DNA from: Epiperipatus broadwayi
Lineage: Eukaryota > Onychophora > Udeonychophora > Euonychophora > Peripatidae
Length of the DNA: 64,000 nucleotides
NCBI GenBank assembly: GCA_028023455.1
Contig: JAQFVV010013319.1
Location: forward strand, 1 to 64,000
Reading direction: 5' to 3'
Below the pieces are notes generated by a model that saw only the letters and a list, made by a program, of their open reading frames with translations, did no database searches and was not told where the DNA came from. A program made the position numbers and the translations under genes. Positions 42,510-57,028 of this stretch are shown here, in pieces. How positions within the stretch are numbered: the first letter of the stretch is position 1; every line of letters begins with the position of its first letter.

Positions 42510-43850
42510 ATGGACTTAGATGTCCAACATCCAGCCATGATGTCCACCAGCTCAGACATGTTTAAAAGTTCCTGTGCACAAGTTGCAAAATCACCATCAA
42601 TGGTTATAAAAAAAAAGTGAAAATAATCTATGATTGTTTTTCTCAAGGAAAACGCAGCTAGCACCTAAATTTCACTGTTCTACAGCAGGAGATCTGATGA
42701 AACTAGATCTTACAAAACTACTGAAACCTACGTTAACACAATAAAAGAGCCTTGGTCTAATGAAAGCCTTAAAAAAATATCTGAAGTTTTTAATCAAACC
42801 ATCCCTAGGGATCTCTTCAATTCGTTTAAATGTTTTTTTCACTGAATGCTCCATTGTCATAGCAATTATGGATAGAAACTGTTCGCTTTATAGATTTCCT
42901 AAGGAGTTTCTATTCAAAGACATAAATAATAAAAAACTATGAAATTTGATAGTTCATGTGGGAGATCATCCATGTTATTTGGCTATTGAATTTGTAAACG
43001 AAGAAAGCAAAGAATTGTTCTGACAAGAAATGAAAACTCTGGGGCGATACGCATTAGTTGTAGTCAATCCCAACAGAGAAAACTTTATTATTGGCTTAAT
43101 TAAAAACATTTACCTAGCTTACTCAGAAACAGATTTCATTAAACTTATGAAACCATTCGGGAAGGTGATCGAGTTTCAGCCTTTACAGATTAAAACTACA
43201 CCCATCTCAATATTTAGTAACAATTATAGATTTAAAGTAAAATTGAGAGAGAACATTAATCTCGAAAATATTCTAACACAAGTTGCAGATGAAGAAGCGC
43301 CATTATTTCTTGTTATAAATGGTCTAAAACTGCAATGCTTTCATTGCTAAGAACGTGGTCATCTTATTAGCAACTGTCCGGCTTTATATTGTAACAATTG
43401 TAATATGAGCACATCCCCCTTACATCAATGCCCAAAAGAAGATTTCCATAGTAATCAAGAAGTGACTGCAGATGAAGATGGGCCTTCGACAGACCATAAT
43501 ATTGAGGGAAAAAATGATATTGACATTAGCAATAGTGGAAAGGTGATTTTACATACTACAGGGCTCAATAGCATTGAAGTTTCCTCCTTTCTAATGTGAA
43601 AATTTCACCCCCTATTAATAAAACATCCTTGAAATAATGGAATCGTTCACAGTTTTCCCATCCCAACAGGTTTCAGAAACTTCACAAATCACTAGAAAAC
43701 TGGGTTGGCCGATTTAAAAAAAATCTAATAATAATCTGAAGAAACTCAAAGCTCTAGAAGGTGAAAGTAGTGATAATGATACCCCTCCTCCAGTCTCTAG
43801 AAAAAAGCTAACATCACGCAAAGTTACAATGCCTTTCTAATTGCCACATA
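42510..43850 (+). pseudogene. LINE ORF1, gag-like RNA-binding protein (broken)
   Basis: The probable start is ATG at 42510, reading MDLDVQHPAMMSTSSDMFKS. Two or more frameshifts and stops follow. 43030-43350 reads TLGRYALVVVNPNRENFIIG, then ETDFIKLMKPFGKVIEF, suggesting an RRM-like fold with weak primary evidence. A zinc knuckle follows at about 43335-43380, CFHC then a stop, ERGHLISNCP (C-x2-C-x4-H-x4-C). A second Cys pair CNNC lies at about 43391-43402, with HQCP after it. This type of ORF1 binds the element's RNA in the ribonucleoprotein. The acidic tail (43405-43599) lacks motifs. Confidence 0.78.
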
Positions 43851-44094
43851 CTCATCAGAAAATAGTCCAATGGAAGAGGAAACTGATAGTATTACAAACA
43901 TAAATAAAGTTTCACTTGAAAACCCCTTCACAAACAGGAAAATGAGATCCAATGATATCTCTCTCAAATTTACAGACAATAATTGAACAATGCATATTTA
44001 TTGATCCATTAAAATATACTACAGCTTTCTTTATTAAAATATTTAACTTTATCTTAGAATAAAACGTTCCTATTCTAGGCTTAGATTCATACAA

Positions 44095-47000
44095 ATAATA
44101 GAGAGTTAAACTCCCTACAAAAAATTGACCTCCTCTCTAAATGGTACGACATTGTTAAACCACAGATCATGGGCATTATTAAAACAAAAATCTACAGTGG
44201 CTCACTAATCAACCCTACAGATAAGCTAAATTCCAAGAGCTATACAGCCTTTTTAAACACATCTGACACTCCATCAGTGGGTACTGGCATTATCATTGAT
44301 AAAACCTGCCCATTTACTTCTTTCAAAATTCTACATATTGATGTGCACTTGCTAATAATTACATATACTCATAAAGCCATCACCTTAAACATAGCAATTG
44401 TTTATATATCCCCCCAGGTCCCACTATTATAAACAGAATTATACAAACACTTAACTCCAGGTTCACAAATGCTATGGGCCTGATGATTATTTTGGGAGAT
44501 TTCAACATGACATATCAGACCTTCACTGGCAAATGGTTACATCAGCTGTCTTTTCCAATGATGAGTGGAAGAGGCTTTCTTCTGGAGAAGGCCGTGTCAT
44601 TTAACAATGGTAGACATTCATCACTTATAGATGTGGTTTTCTATTTGCCATCATTACATAACATGATATGCATTCAATTGAAAAATCCTCCCCTCTCTGA
44701 TCATGCAGCTGTTTTAGTGTCACTGAAAATTAATTTTGATAATAGAACAACAATTAATACAAGAAGAACCATCAGAGTTCTACTACTGTCACACACACCA
44801 GAATATCTTAAGTATACATATATCTTCACAAGTTGAAGAATATTACAATGGATCCAGTCCAAGCATGATGTGCTTTTACTAATCTGCTTTCATTTAACAC
44901 TGATCATCTTACCAAGACAGCAATACCCCCAACTGAACTACTAAAGCTTATGGATGATACCTATAAAAAAATTATTGGAACTTCCCAATCAAATCTCAAT
45001 CATCCCTGTCTGATAGCTTTAAAGAAAACATATCAAGAGTTAACAAACCAGCTTAAAAAATATATCTCCATTAAAAAGAAAAGATTATATTTAAATAAGC
45101 CACACATGTATTCCAGAAACTTCATTAGATGGGCGCTAGGCCAGCCCTCCCAGGTGCGAGTCCCAACAGCTATTAAAGTTCAAACTGAAATTGTTTGTGG
45201 AGATTTTATGTTGGAGCAGCTTTACATATTGTATAGAGAAAAATTCCAGAGGGTCTCCTCACCAAGTCTAATGACCTTTTCACAAGATAGATCAGAAAAT
45301 GAATTTATTATTTCTTTAAAAGATTTCATTTAAAAAATAGAAGCGATGCCAGATTCATGTCATCCTGGCATAGATGGAATTCCCAAGTTTGTATACAAAC
45401 ATATTGATAAAATCACAGCACATTATATGCTTAACCTAGTTTCCTACCTCACTAAATATATTATAAACTACAGGGCTTAAATCAAATTATGCTTGTGCCA
45501 TTCATGAAAAAAAAACAATCTTAAACACCACTAACCTACATCCAATTTCAATGTGCTCCCTTGGCATAAAGATAATAGAATCAGTGATAAAAGATAAAAT
45601 AGAGCCATTCATTTTGCCAAACCTATCAAAAATGCAATTTGCCAAAAAAGAATCCTCAACAGGGCAGGCAGCCTTTCTATTCAAGTCAACTATAGAAACT
45701 GTTAGAGATAATAAAAAATACAGTCCAATTGTTATTCAACTAGATATTGAAGTCGCTTTTGACATGATTTCCATCAGTACTCTCCTTAAAACTTTGCAAA
45801 AATACTCAGTCCCCAATGCCTATCTAAACTTGCTTGCTAACTTACTTTTAAACCATGAGATTTATGTTTCCCTAAATGGGAAAACTTCACCACCAAAAGT
45901 GCTGCATCAGTCCATTCCTCAGGGCTCACCTCTCAGTGCCTTATTGTTCACTTCCTATATCAACCCTCTTATAAAAATAATAGAAAATGAATTTTCAGGA
46001 GTCTATGTGCCTACCATCAATGACAACATCTCATGCATCACATATATGGATGATATAGCAGTATTTCTATCATCCCAAAAGCAAATTCCCAAACTTCTTA
46101 AAATACTTAACAATTTTACAAAAGAATATAAGCTAACATTTAATATGGGAATCATGTGCATGGAAGATCTTTACTGGTAATAGCATTACTAAAGTTTTCA
46201 AAGGTAGAACAAGTGCATTTCTTGGGTTCAACTTTTATTTATGTCATTCACCTATGAGATCACTCATACAGAAAAATTTGATAGAGAAAGTGGAAAAGAC
46301 TATCAATTCACTCTCCAAAGCGTACCTCTCTATATATACAAAAACGGCTTTGCTTAACATGCTAGTGATTACAAAAATCTCTTATTTTACTCCAACAATC
46401 ATTTATATTAAGGCACTTACAAATAAGATAGACTCCTTATGCAGGAAATTATTCTGGGGAAAAAAGATTATCTCAATATCAGTAAAATGTCTAAGAAAAC
46501 CTCTTTCACAAAATGTCCTTGGCCTTCACTTAATACATGTCTTCAGGATACAAAAAAACATTGAACATAATATCTACATGTGCACAAAAATTCCCATATT
46601 TAGAAATTTCTGCCAAGATTATCCCTACAGATAGACCACCTCCTCTCCAGGAATATCTGAACACACTACTTATACCATTATTAACAATCCACACTCTTAA
46701 CTTTAAACCACCACAAGCCAAATATAAATATTGGGAAGTTTATCAACTTCTACATCCAAATCAAGATGATGTACAAACTCCACTTCATATTAATAATAAA
46801 CAATTATGTCGCAAATTCAAACTATAGTCACTTGAACCAAAATATTTTGACTTTCTCCTAAAGATAAATCTGGACTTGCTACCTACGCAACACTTTTTGA
46901 AATATCAAAGAAACTATAAAGATATAGATGATATACGTAATCTTTGCCATATTGACTCGGAGACACAAAACCACCTTTTTTTCTCATGCCCAAGTCTAGA

Positions 47001-47280
47001 AAACATTCGTGAAATTATTAGCACTTCACTCAAGGATAAAAAAATCAATATGAAAACCCGTTTTGACTCTTTTAAAAGGGGTATCTTTGCTGAAATAAGA
47101 ATCTGCATTTTTTTACTCTATGCCTTATGGTGTACAAGGTGTAATTTCATATGCAATTATAACCCCAGGAGACATTCAAACATGTTCAGAAATAAGCTGC
47201 AAACCATATGTGAAAGAGACATGAAGATTACAGATCAATCTAAGTATGATGACACCTGGAATATACAGGAACTTATATAA
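44095..47280 (+). pseudogene. LINE ORF2, endonuclease and reverse transcriptase (broken)
   Basis: The endonuclease domain reads DLLSKWYDIVKPQIMGIIKT (about 44128 on), GTGIIIDK, then after a frameshift MIILGDFNM (about 44482-44508), SSLIDVVFYLPS and LSDHAAVLVSL (about 44693-44725). The linker and RT follow from 44950. They include PGIDGIPKFVYK (about 45363), HPISMCSLGIKIIESVI, VIQLDIEVAFDMIS (about 45733), IPQGSPLSALLFTSYI (45917-45964) and YMDDIAVF (about 46042), with Met in place of the usual Ala. The C-terminal part includes LCRKLFWGKK and a zinc-finger-like CHIDSETQNHLFFSCP (about 46945-46990). At least five frame breaks or stops make it inactive. Confidence 0.88.
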
Positions 47281-47587
47281 AAGCACCAACAAAAAAACTA
47301 TATCTAACATGGATCCTTGTGCCAGTTTTGAAGTCAACTGACAAATTAGATGCATTCCTGCTTTAATTTAATTGAAGTATATCTAATTGTATATAATCGT
47401 ATCATTGAGTGATCATCTTTGACTTTGTTGAACTGGTTTTTTTTTTAATACTTCTAGTTTGATAATGCATACAATCACTGATCAAATCATTGTACATATG
47501 TAGTTTTGTGAACCAATTTATATATAAGAACTATGTTGTTAAATGTAACTTGTATAACCTTTTAGAATACTAATAAAGCTTATTCTT

Positions 47588-47617
47588 TGAAACATCATCA
47601 TCATCATCATCATCATC

Positions 47618-47693
<76 letters not shown>

Positions 47694-47709
47694 CAACAAC
47701 AACAACAAC
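47588..47709. repeat. (CAT)n(AAT)n(AAC)n array, LINE 3' tail
   Basis: About 10 CAT units pass into about 24 AAT units and then AAC units, directly after the LINE 3' end. The poly-His and poly-Asn frame at 47587 is a product of the repeat. Confidence 0.95.
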
Positions 47710-50465
47710 AATAACAATGAACATATGCAGGAAATTAATTATACTAAACTTTTTCAGAAATACTTCTTAATTTTATTTACTTTTAAAATATATATGATTC
47801 AAATGATTCTAGAATACAAACCTCATAAAAATTAAAAACTCATTCTTTATGCTTAAGGCATAAATAGCAAGTTAAATAAAATTAGTTGCAAGTCAATCGA
47901 AGCAATCTGGGATTTAAATTTTTTTTTAATTCTAAAGTTAAAAAAGATTGAACAAAATATATCCTAAGTTCTCTACCAACAATAGTAATATTAGAACTAT
48001 GAAATAGTAATCACCAATTAGAATAATGGGAACTACTTGTTTATAATATAGTGCTGTGATTATCATTTGAATTAATAATTTCAGGTATTCTGTGTAGAAT
48101 CGAATGATGCAATATTGCACAATATTTACAAAAAATTTAAATTATTTCATTAAAGAATAATCTCAAGTTCTTTGAATGATATCATTAAAGCATATTAATT
48201 TTTTAATCTTTATTTAAGAATGACTTATTTATAATATCAAAAGATTGAAAAGGTAAGAGATGGAATAACATCATTCTCATTAAATCAAAAATGTTAATGT
48301 ATGAACTGTGCATTATAGTTCAAATAGTCTGTAGCTGGTATTAATTCAAAAGAAGTAGTGATTGTGCCAAACTAATATCGTAGTACAGCTAGCTAATCAA
48401 ATCACAATAGTCTGAAGATATTTAGTTGATCTCTTAATTTACAGTATTCATAAATAAATTATTTAATAATTGGAAAAAGTATAAATAATAATTTATTTGA
48501 TGATATAGCATGTCATAAACTATGTTTCATTCTATGACACTTTTATTTCATCTCGGGTATTGTCATTGCTGTAGCACTTATGAAAAACCAGCAGCTTTGG
48601 AATGTTTTTTGAGAATCTCATGATATATTTTCATAGACTTATTAATCTTAATGGGGGATTACTTTTGGCTACAAATATTTGCCAAGTCTTTTGCCTTTTT
48701 TTTTCAATAAATGTTTTTTTACCAACAATTGATTTAAGCAGGATTCATTTCTTCATCTTTAATCAAAACAATACAATTATTACCATCTTTCAATCGATTT
48801 TGAATATTAAAACAGTTCAATAAGTTTGAATTTGGATAAACTATACCATTAATGTAGCAATAACACTTAGATTTTTTAAAAAACTCAAGTAGATCTGACA
48901 TTTTTTAAACAGATTTGTAAAACATCCATTTTCAACTATGGTTTTATATTTATGGTACTATTATATTAAATGTATTCATTCTTGTTTTTAATAATAAAAG
49001 TGGCACCCACATAGCAGACTAACAACAATAATAATGGACATGATTTTATCATAATTTATTTCTAAAAAATCAATTTAAATATTATTTTTAAAAAACATTA
49101 ACTATTTTATTACGCCTTTTAAAAATGTTTTATAAATTTTAATCGTTTACGATTATTTTTTAATTTTAATAAATTAAAAAATTATTAATTATTTTAAAAT
49201 TTTGTATGCAAATTAGATTTTTGATCTAAACCAAATTAAAATCATTTTATTTCTATTTGAAATTAGTTTTCTATCAACGTCTGAACATGACGAATATATT
49301 TAAATAAATAACTATAATGGGTGTTTTCATTTGTTTTTAATTTTACATGATTATTTACTAAAAAAAAATGTTATGCAAATTGGCTTCGATTTATCTAAAT
49401 TTCATTAAAAGGTTGTTGCCTTTTTTTTTTAAAAAAAAAAAAGTTAAATTACAGAATCAGTAAAAATAATAATAGCATTTTATTATTCTCCTCCAAGAGA
49501 GAAAACCCACGGTTGATTCTAAATGGCATTCATTAAAAAGACCATCCGACTGATTATTTCATTTTTAAAATTATTAATCTTTGAATAACTTACTTAATAT
49601 GGAATACACAACTCTGATTATTGATTTAGCATTTTCAAAATAAATTCAATAAGCGTGTAGAAGAAACTAATCAATTAATTTGAAAGCTATTAGAAAACAA
49701 AGGTTTTGTAATTTAAACTTTTTTTTTTAATTCCAAAAAAATATCTATCTATACTTGTAAAGAAATATTTTTAATGTAATATTTTACGGGCCAGCAGTAA
49801 AGTTTGTGCACAAAGCTCAGTTTAATTTTTAGTTAAAACTTTTAAAATATCAATTGTTTCGATCCAGAAACACACATATATATAAACACACAGTTAATAT
49901 ATGTACACGAAGTAACTACTGTTTTATATATTTATATGTGAATATACGTGCATATATATACTGTATATAATAAATGTAAAACTTCCTTAAAATAATTCAT
50001 ATTAAAGTAAAAGCTTTTTCAATAGTCTTCCATAAATGAATAGGAAACGTCTACTCAAATATTAAATGATGAGAATAATTAACTAGACTCCAATTTACTG
50101 ATGAATAATTGGAAGTTCAATAATCAACTATTTGAAAAAAAAAATGATTTTAAACTTTTATTGGGAAATATCTTCAAATTTCCCATAGCCTATATTTAAA
50201 ACTTTATATCAGATATGTGACAGGTTAATGGCCTAATCATACAGTCACAGGATTCTTCGCTATGTACATGTGTATGTATAGCTTAAAACTATTAGAATGG
50301 AAAGATTTATTTTAAAAACTAAAGTCATATCATAGTAATAACATATATTTATGTCGCACTAGCCTGTTGAAAATTTATTAAGTTACTAAAATAAATTTTA
50401 AGATATATAGTATGTTATAGTGTCTTCTAATTACTTATAACAATTGCAGAAATTCAAATTATCAT

Positions 50466-50516
<51 letters not shown>

Positions 50517-50530
50517 CGATAGATAGATAG

Positions 50531-50580
<50 letters not shown>

Positions 50581-52544
50581 TTTACTATAATAGCATTTGC
50601 CATTTAAAAAATCGATTGTATTTAATAATATATATAAATATATGCTCTCTATATAAATATATGCTTCCGTTGTGATTTATTTTGTTACATATGTATACAT
50701 ATTGAATCTAGCAAATTTCTGTAAATAAAGAATTATAAAAAAATAATAGGAAACGAAAATCACTTATAAGATTACTTTATATTTTTTATAGTAAGATAAG
50801 CTTATAAAATCCATAGCAAACCTAAGGACAAAATAATTTAAAATGTATGAGCACAATATTAGTCTTAGCAGCAAAGATAAATGGAGAATGACTGAAAGTG
50901 TTTATAATAGAGAGCTAGTGCAAGATTTCACATAAATTAGTAATTTCATATCTTTATTTCTAATTTAAAAAATATGCTACTACAACTAATGAAGTCATTT
51001 TGAAAAATAAAATAATAATGATAATAATAATATGGTTAATCGATTATTGTTTTAGAATTTTTAATATGTCAAAAGAAGTTTGATGTATATAATATATTTC
51101 TGTTATTCATAACAAGCATTTAGAATAAAAAAGAATCTAAATTTCCAAACTTGCATTCAATAAAAATAGAATGGAATTAAAATAAAAAACAAAATTTGAA
51201 AAAAAAAAACAGGATTTTTTTTAAAGGAAAGATTTAAAACAATTTTGATTGAATAATGGTTGTTAACCACATCCAATGTACAGCAATGAGAAATGGAAAT
51301 GATACCTTTCTTTTCTTTATTGATTATATATCTAAGGAATTAAAATAATATTTAAAATTTTACACATCTTTCTCTTTCTCTCATAACTGGTTTTAAATGT
51401 TTAACTATTGATACAGGCAAAATAATTCAAAATTTAGATTTCAGTTTAACTTAACAAAATAACAATTTTGGTTTATCATTTACTGATTGTGATGGGCCCA
51501 AGTAATAAAGAAAATTATCCAATTAAAACAAATGTGAATGATGAACGAGCTTAGCAGTAGAGGGGAAAAAATGTTTCTACTATTGCATCTTTTTTAACTA
51601 AATGGAAAGTAAGTAAAACTTCCAATGAGTTATATAATAAAAAATAAACTCTTTAAAACCTAATGAGTGGTTGACCCAAATTATTTCGTCTTTTGTCCAA
51701 TTCGCTCCCTAGTGAATTTTTTCATAAGTATTATATGTTAAAATGCATGTAAAATGGTATATTTTAGTATAATAATTTTTTCCCAAAAATTGAGCACAAA
51801 AAAGCAGGAAATTCAAAATTCACACTTTTACAATGGACATAAGCCCCACCCTGACATGTTCAGCCATTGTCTGTTGTCAAGGCTGTAAAACATTCAGCAT
51901 TTTATGACATTGTAGTTTCCAATGATGCAAAAATGTGATTATTTGCGAATTTATTATGCTTTTAGATATTTTTTTGAAAATAATTAGCACTATATTTATT
52001 AGATATCAATAAAAATTATTAAAAACTTATTTTGACTTGAACTACTTTATTTTCAAAAATATAGCATTATATTAGCAGCTAATGTAAATATGGCCTGAAG
52101 CAAATTAGAAAAGTAGCTATGATGTAAACAATCTACTTTATATTTACAAGTAATAAAATATCACAATTTTGCAATAAATATTCAAAAAATTTAAACTTTT
52201 AAAGCATAATTCATTAGATATAAGAGAAATAAATAATTATTCATTTCAATGTTTAAAAATAATCAGAAATAAGAAATATTTTGTTGATTTTATAAACTGA
52301 AAATAATCTTTCTAGAAAGGATGATGTGTAACGTCTTTGTTTTGATTGCGATCTCATTTTTTTAATATTTTCAAAAACAAAATGTGAACATTTAAAATTT
52401 ATTTCAGTAGTAAACAAAATATTTATCAAATGAAGTCAAATTTATTATTTTCTGGTAAGTAATGATCATTTTATCATATATTTTATATTTATGTGTAAGA
52501 CAAAGAAAATGTCAGAAAATGCTGAAAAGTAAGGGGTATTAGGC
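47710..52544. other. AT-rich stretch, no gene seen
   Basis: Contains AT/AG compound arrays (50468-50580), poly-T/A runs near 49420 and 49720, and short frames without family features (47938, 48602). 49490-49550 and 51830-51910 are slightly richer in GC but show nothing recognisable. Confidence 0.5.
50468..50580. repeat. (AT)n(AG)n(GATA)n(AT)n(AG)n compound microsatellite
   Basis: Two successive AT-to-AG blocks joined by a short GATAGATAGATAG segment around 50518-50531. Confidence 0.95.
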
Positions 52545-52549
52545 TGCAT

Positions 52550-53765
52550 TTTGGAGAGGTTAAAAGACAGATGATACCACCTATCTCTTAGCATTTGTTT
52601 GTATATATGCTTAAATTATTTACACTATTTTAAATGAGATAGTGAATTTGATCTATTAATTATATATTTATAGAATAAATAAGAATCACCATTTAAATAG
52701 TTAGAGGGTCAAAGTTGATCTTTAGTTTAAACAACCTCTAATCATGAAATGAAAACTCAGTTTTATTATCTGTAAATAATAATTCAGATTGTATATGCTT
52801 TAACTGGAAGTAAATGAAGATTTCAGTGAAGCACATAACATAAACAAACTTCTTATTGGAAGATTCACTTACTTCCTGTTCAGTTAAATATAATCTGGGA
52901 TTATTTATTATTGACAGATATTGATTTATTTAGATAATAGCTAAATTTATTTTTGGTAGGTGAAGCCAGATTTATAACACTCATTAGTTGCAGGATGTGT
53001 TATATAATTTGTATGCAATGCTAATTTATGTCAATTAATAATATCCATGTTCTATTTTTTAGATAGTTGAACACCATTTTGTTATTGATTGTGTGGAAAT
53101 TGTTGGAAATAAACTACATCTCTTTTACCTTTCACTGTCTGTCATCACATTCAGTACAAATGATCTTAACATTTAATGAGTTGAAAATATATCCAGACCA
53201 AGTAAATGTTAAGATGTGCTGTAGTAAATGTGACAACAGAAAGCAAAAGATAAAAGAGGCATGATTTATTTCTAGAAATTTCCACACAATTAATAAAAAA
53301 GAAGTGTTAAATATCTAAAACATTAAATATGTAAATTATTAATTTACATAAATTATATAAAGTAGACAATGTATCCTGCAGGTAATGAGTGATGAATCTG
53401 GCTTAATTGGAAAAAGCATGCCTAGCTTTTGTTTACATATATATACTGAATAAAACCTCTTCTTATCCAACATTCAAAACACTGAAATAAATCAAATATG
53501 ATTAAAAAAAGATATGAAAAAATATTTGGATATTTCAGATATTAAAACTGAATTTTCATTTTATATTATGTTTAAAGATTGTTTAAACTAAATCTTGGCC
53601 TACATTCTCTAAATATTTAGTGGTGATTTTTATCATTTATTCTGTAAATATAAATAATCAATAAATCAAATGTATTCTCTCATTTAACATTATGTAAATA
53701 AACTAAGCATATGTAAGAACAAATGCTGAGAGAGAGGTGTTATCATCTGTCTTTTGAAGAATTTA
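52550..53765. repeat. Long inverted repeat, arms about 250 bp
   Basis: Left arm about 52550-52800 matches the reverse complement of about 53500-53765. Aligned blocks include AAAAGACAGATGATA.CACCT, TCT.AGCATTTGTT, AGAATAAAT.A and TAGTTTAAACAA.CT, with moderate divergence. The roughly 700-bp loop holds frames at 53067-53264 (a Ser/His/Cys-containing frame starting after TATTTTTTAG), none of which I recognise. It is probably a non-autonomous element with long TIRs. Confidence 0.68.
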
Positions 53766-53920
53766 TTTACATTGTATAACTCATTGGAAGCTTCAGTCAC
53801 TTATTATTCAATTACATATGATCTGAGTTAATTATTATTTATTGTACCTATTGTAATCACTAGCATTAAAAAAAATTTTAAATTAATTTATTAATGGATT
53901 AATAATAATAATTACGATAA

Positions 53921-54475
53921 TCATTAAAAACCAATCAACACTTAGACAATCCCAATATCAATAACAATCAACAATTTCTAACTGTTGTCAAGGCAACCTT
54001 CTTTTAACAATAATGGTAAAACAGCCTTATTAATGGTTTAATATACTTATATAGACCCTAAAGATTGCAACTTGACCACAGAGATTGAAATTATTTATAC
54101 AAAGTAGATAAATAAACCTCTTTAAACAGGTAAATAAAACCTATTCTGAATACACACTAATAAATAGTCAATTATAACATTACAAACTGCAATTATAAAT
54201 TTCAAATTTCACTCAAAGTATTACTTAAATAATAAGTTTAATATTGTTCAAGGCTAAATAGGTTTATAAGAAATCATTAAAAACCAGTCAACACTTAGAC
54301 AATATCAATAACAATCAACAATTTCTAACTGTTGTTAAGGCAATCTTCCTTTAATAATAAGGGTAGAATTCCAACCTTATTAATGATATACTATACTTAT
54401 ATAGACACTAAAGATTTCAACTTGACCACAGAGATTAAAATTATTGATACAAAGGAAGTCAGAACCTCTTCAACA
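53921..54475 (+). repeat. Direct repeat pair, about 200 bp, spaced 353 bp
   Basis: 53921-54110 and 54274-54465 share TCATTAAAAACCA.TCAACA, TCAACAATTTCTAACTGTTG and CAACTTGACCACAGAGATT with minor differences. Confidence 0.88.
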
Positions 54476-54789
54476 GATATTGGATGATGGAGCCATCATC
54501 ATAACAATGAAATAATTTTTCCTTTTACTTTTTTGTTTTAGTTAATCTTATTGACTTTGTATATAGAGAGTGTCCATTGATGCATATTTATCATGGGTAT
54601 GGAATGAAGTAACAAATAATTTTAGTCATTGATATGGTAGAAATGCATCTGGGGCACATACAATCACTTTTTTGCTATGATAATAGAATTTAGATTTTAC
54701 TCTGTTATAAATAAAAACTGTTAATGTGTTTTAAATCAAATTGGTCTCTAGTTTATCAAACTCATTCAGACACTCACCCATTAATTTAA

Positions 54790-54792
<3 letters not shown>

Positions 54793-54886
<94 letters not shown>
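54793..54886. repeat. (TA)n microsatellite
   Basis: About 47 uninterrupted AT/TA units. Frames of Tyr-Ile repeats here are products of the array. Confidence 0.97.
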
Positions 54887-54888
<2 letters not shown>

Positions 54889-56491
54889 TCAGCATATTAT
54901 TACAATATATAACACAGCAATAGTATTGCATGTATTTTAGGTCAATAAAAACTTAGTTGCACCATAAAGTAAATTAGCCACTAAAGAGAGCCAAAGGCAA
55001 CATTCTCTCTGGGGTTGAATACTAAGGCATAATGAAATCCAAAGGAGGGGTGAGGTATGGATGAACTAGCCTAAATTATATCTACATTTAGTGACTTGAC
55101 CAATAGCTGGTCCATTGGAGGTAGATATGATTATTAATTAGTTACTTCATTGCATCAGTCACAGCATCCTGCCCAAAGACCCTAGGTCTGATCATAGCTA
55201 GATGTGTTCTTCCTCTTCTGGTGAAAAACCCAAATCATTAGATCTTGATGTAGGCCACTTTGGGGCTCAAAATAGTAGATCAGGAATATTACATCACAGT
55301 TTCTAGGGAGGTCCAACCAGAAGACTGATAAATAAAAAAATATATATTTATTTTTCCGAAATTTGCTTTTCTCTTAGATTTTACATGATGGGTTTATGTG
55401 AGTAGCAACACATTGATTCACCCAACCATAGATACTAATACATCTAATGAAATATTAAATATAAGTAGTTGATGAGTAGGAGATGATAAACAGAGACCAT
55501 ATATAATTAATTAAATTTGCCAAGTTAAAATAGATGAGATATGTATATAAAATATAAGCTAAACAAAAAGTAGGCATCTAAACAACATCCACGCCAACAA
55601 AAGTATAAAATACTGCTAGAAGTTAAATAAACATTTAATGGCAGACCTATGTCATATGTGTGTACCCTTGCATCTTGTTTTATGTGGTAGATACATTCCT
55701 CAGAAAACACACACAAAAAAAAATTGCACAAAAATAGACTTAACTTATCTTAAAAAATGGGGGATATGTACTGTAATTTTCCAAAAATCGCATAAAAGCA
55801 AAGCAACAATGTAAAATTACTTTAAAATTCGCATAAAAAAAATAAGAAAATAAAATATGACTAATAAAAAATTTCAAATTTAAAAAAAATTGATGAAAGA
55901 CAAACTTTTTTTACTTTTTTTATTAACTACAGTATTTAATTTTATTCAAACACAATATATTTTTATGCGTAATTTACATTTTTTTCATACATGCATGATA
56001 TTTTAATTATTATCACTATTTGAGACATCAGATTCATCATGATGTGATGTGATGTGAGGTACTGTAGCTTCTCCTTAAACGAAGTCAAGAGGAAATACAA
56101 CTAAAAGGTTTTCCAATCACTATTGATCCTTCCCATTTCACTAAGCGATCTAAAATTAAAATTTTTGTTTACAAAGAAATTCATTTTCTTGGGTGTTTTT
56201 TTTTCTTCGTTAGAGTAAACTGAAACTTTAAAATAAAAATAAGAACTTAGACTTACGATAATAAAAAGACACTGACTCATCACTGTTGGGCAAAATTTAA
56301 TTAAAACTAACAATTAAAAATTAAATTCTTATTTTTGTCTGTAATTTTTTAATTTTCAATTCCATTTAAAAATCAAAATTCATCATTTCACATCATCTCA
56401 TTACGTAATTTTTAAATTGTTAATTACAATTAAAAATCAGATTTTAATTGTCAAATTTAATTGTGCTCACCACTGTTATTCACCTTTTAAA
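54887..56491. other. No gene; GC-richer patch at 54980-55330
   Basis: 54980-55330 is clearly richer in GC (for example GCAACATTCTCTCTGGGG and CCACTTTGGGGCTCAAAA) and looks like a fragment of a mobile element, without a frame I can identify. The rest is AT-rich, with a GATGTGATGTGATGTGA run near 56040. Confidence 0.4.
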
Positions 56492-56810
56492 AATAAACTT
56501 GTGGGCACTAAATGATTAACTGATTCTGTACTTGTTTTATAAAAAGCAAAAACTGAATGTGATTTAAAATGCAAAAACAATAACAGACACTGTATAGGCA
56601 TCTATAACATTTCAACAGATTTACATTATAATCTTGTAAAATTTATTATTTGCGGACACTAAATAATTAATTAATTACATACTCTTTTTATAAAAAGCAA
56701 AAATAAAACTTGATTTAAAATACAAAAACAGCAACAAACATAATATTTTTCATCTATAATGTTTGAACAGATTTACATTATAGACTTGTAAAATTTAATG
56801 TGTGTATATA
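56492..56810 (+). repeat. Tandem duplication, about 151-bp unit
   Basis: Copies start near 56495 and 56645. They share GCACTAAAT.ATTAA-like blocks, TTTATAAAAAGCAAAAA, AACAGATTTACATTATA and CTTGTAAAATTTA. They are moderately diverged. Confidence 0.8.
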
Positions 56811-56900
56811 AAATGGGGAAATTCTGAATTTACGTGAATTATGAACTTCTTTATTACATAAAATCTATTACAGTACTATTATAAAGCACTGAAAATATTG

Positions 56901-57028
56901 AAATTATTAGATGAAAGTTGAACTCTGATAATGCGCTATTACTTTAAATATGACATAAGTGCACAAAATTTATAATATTTAAAGTAATAGCACATTATCG
57001 GAGCTCGACTTCTGATCTAATAATTTTT
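56901..57028. repeat. Small fold-back, arms about 50 bp
   Basis: AAATTATTAGAT at 56901 through TACTTTAAATAT at about 56951 is mirrored by about 56975-57028. The inner 25 bp (GATAATG.GCTATTACTTTAAATAT) are nearly identical and the outer part is diverged. It looks like a short inverted-repeat element. Confidence 0.8.

Noticed and set aside
53067-53264. Candidate small secreted Cys-rich protein
   Set aside because: It lies in the loop of an inverted-repeat structure, has no family match, and an alternative frame in the same stretch is equally protein-like.
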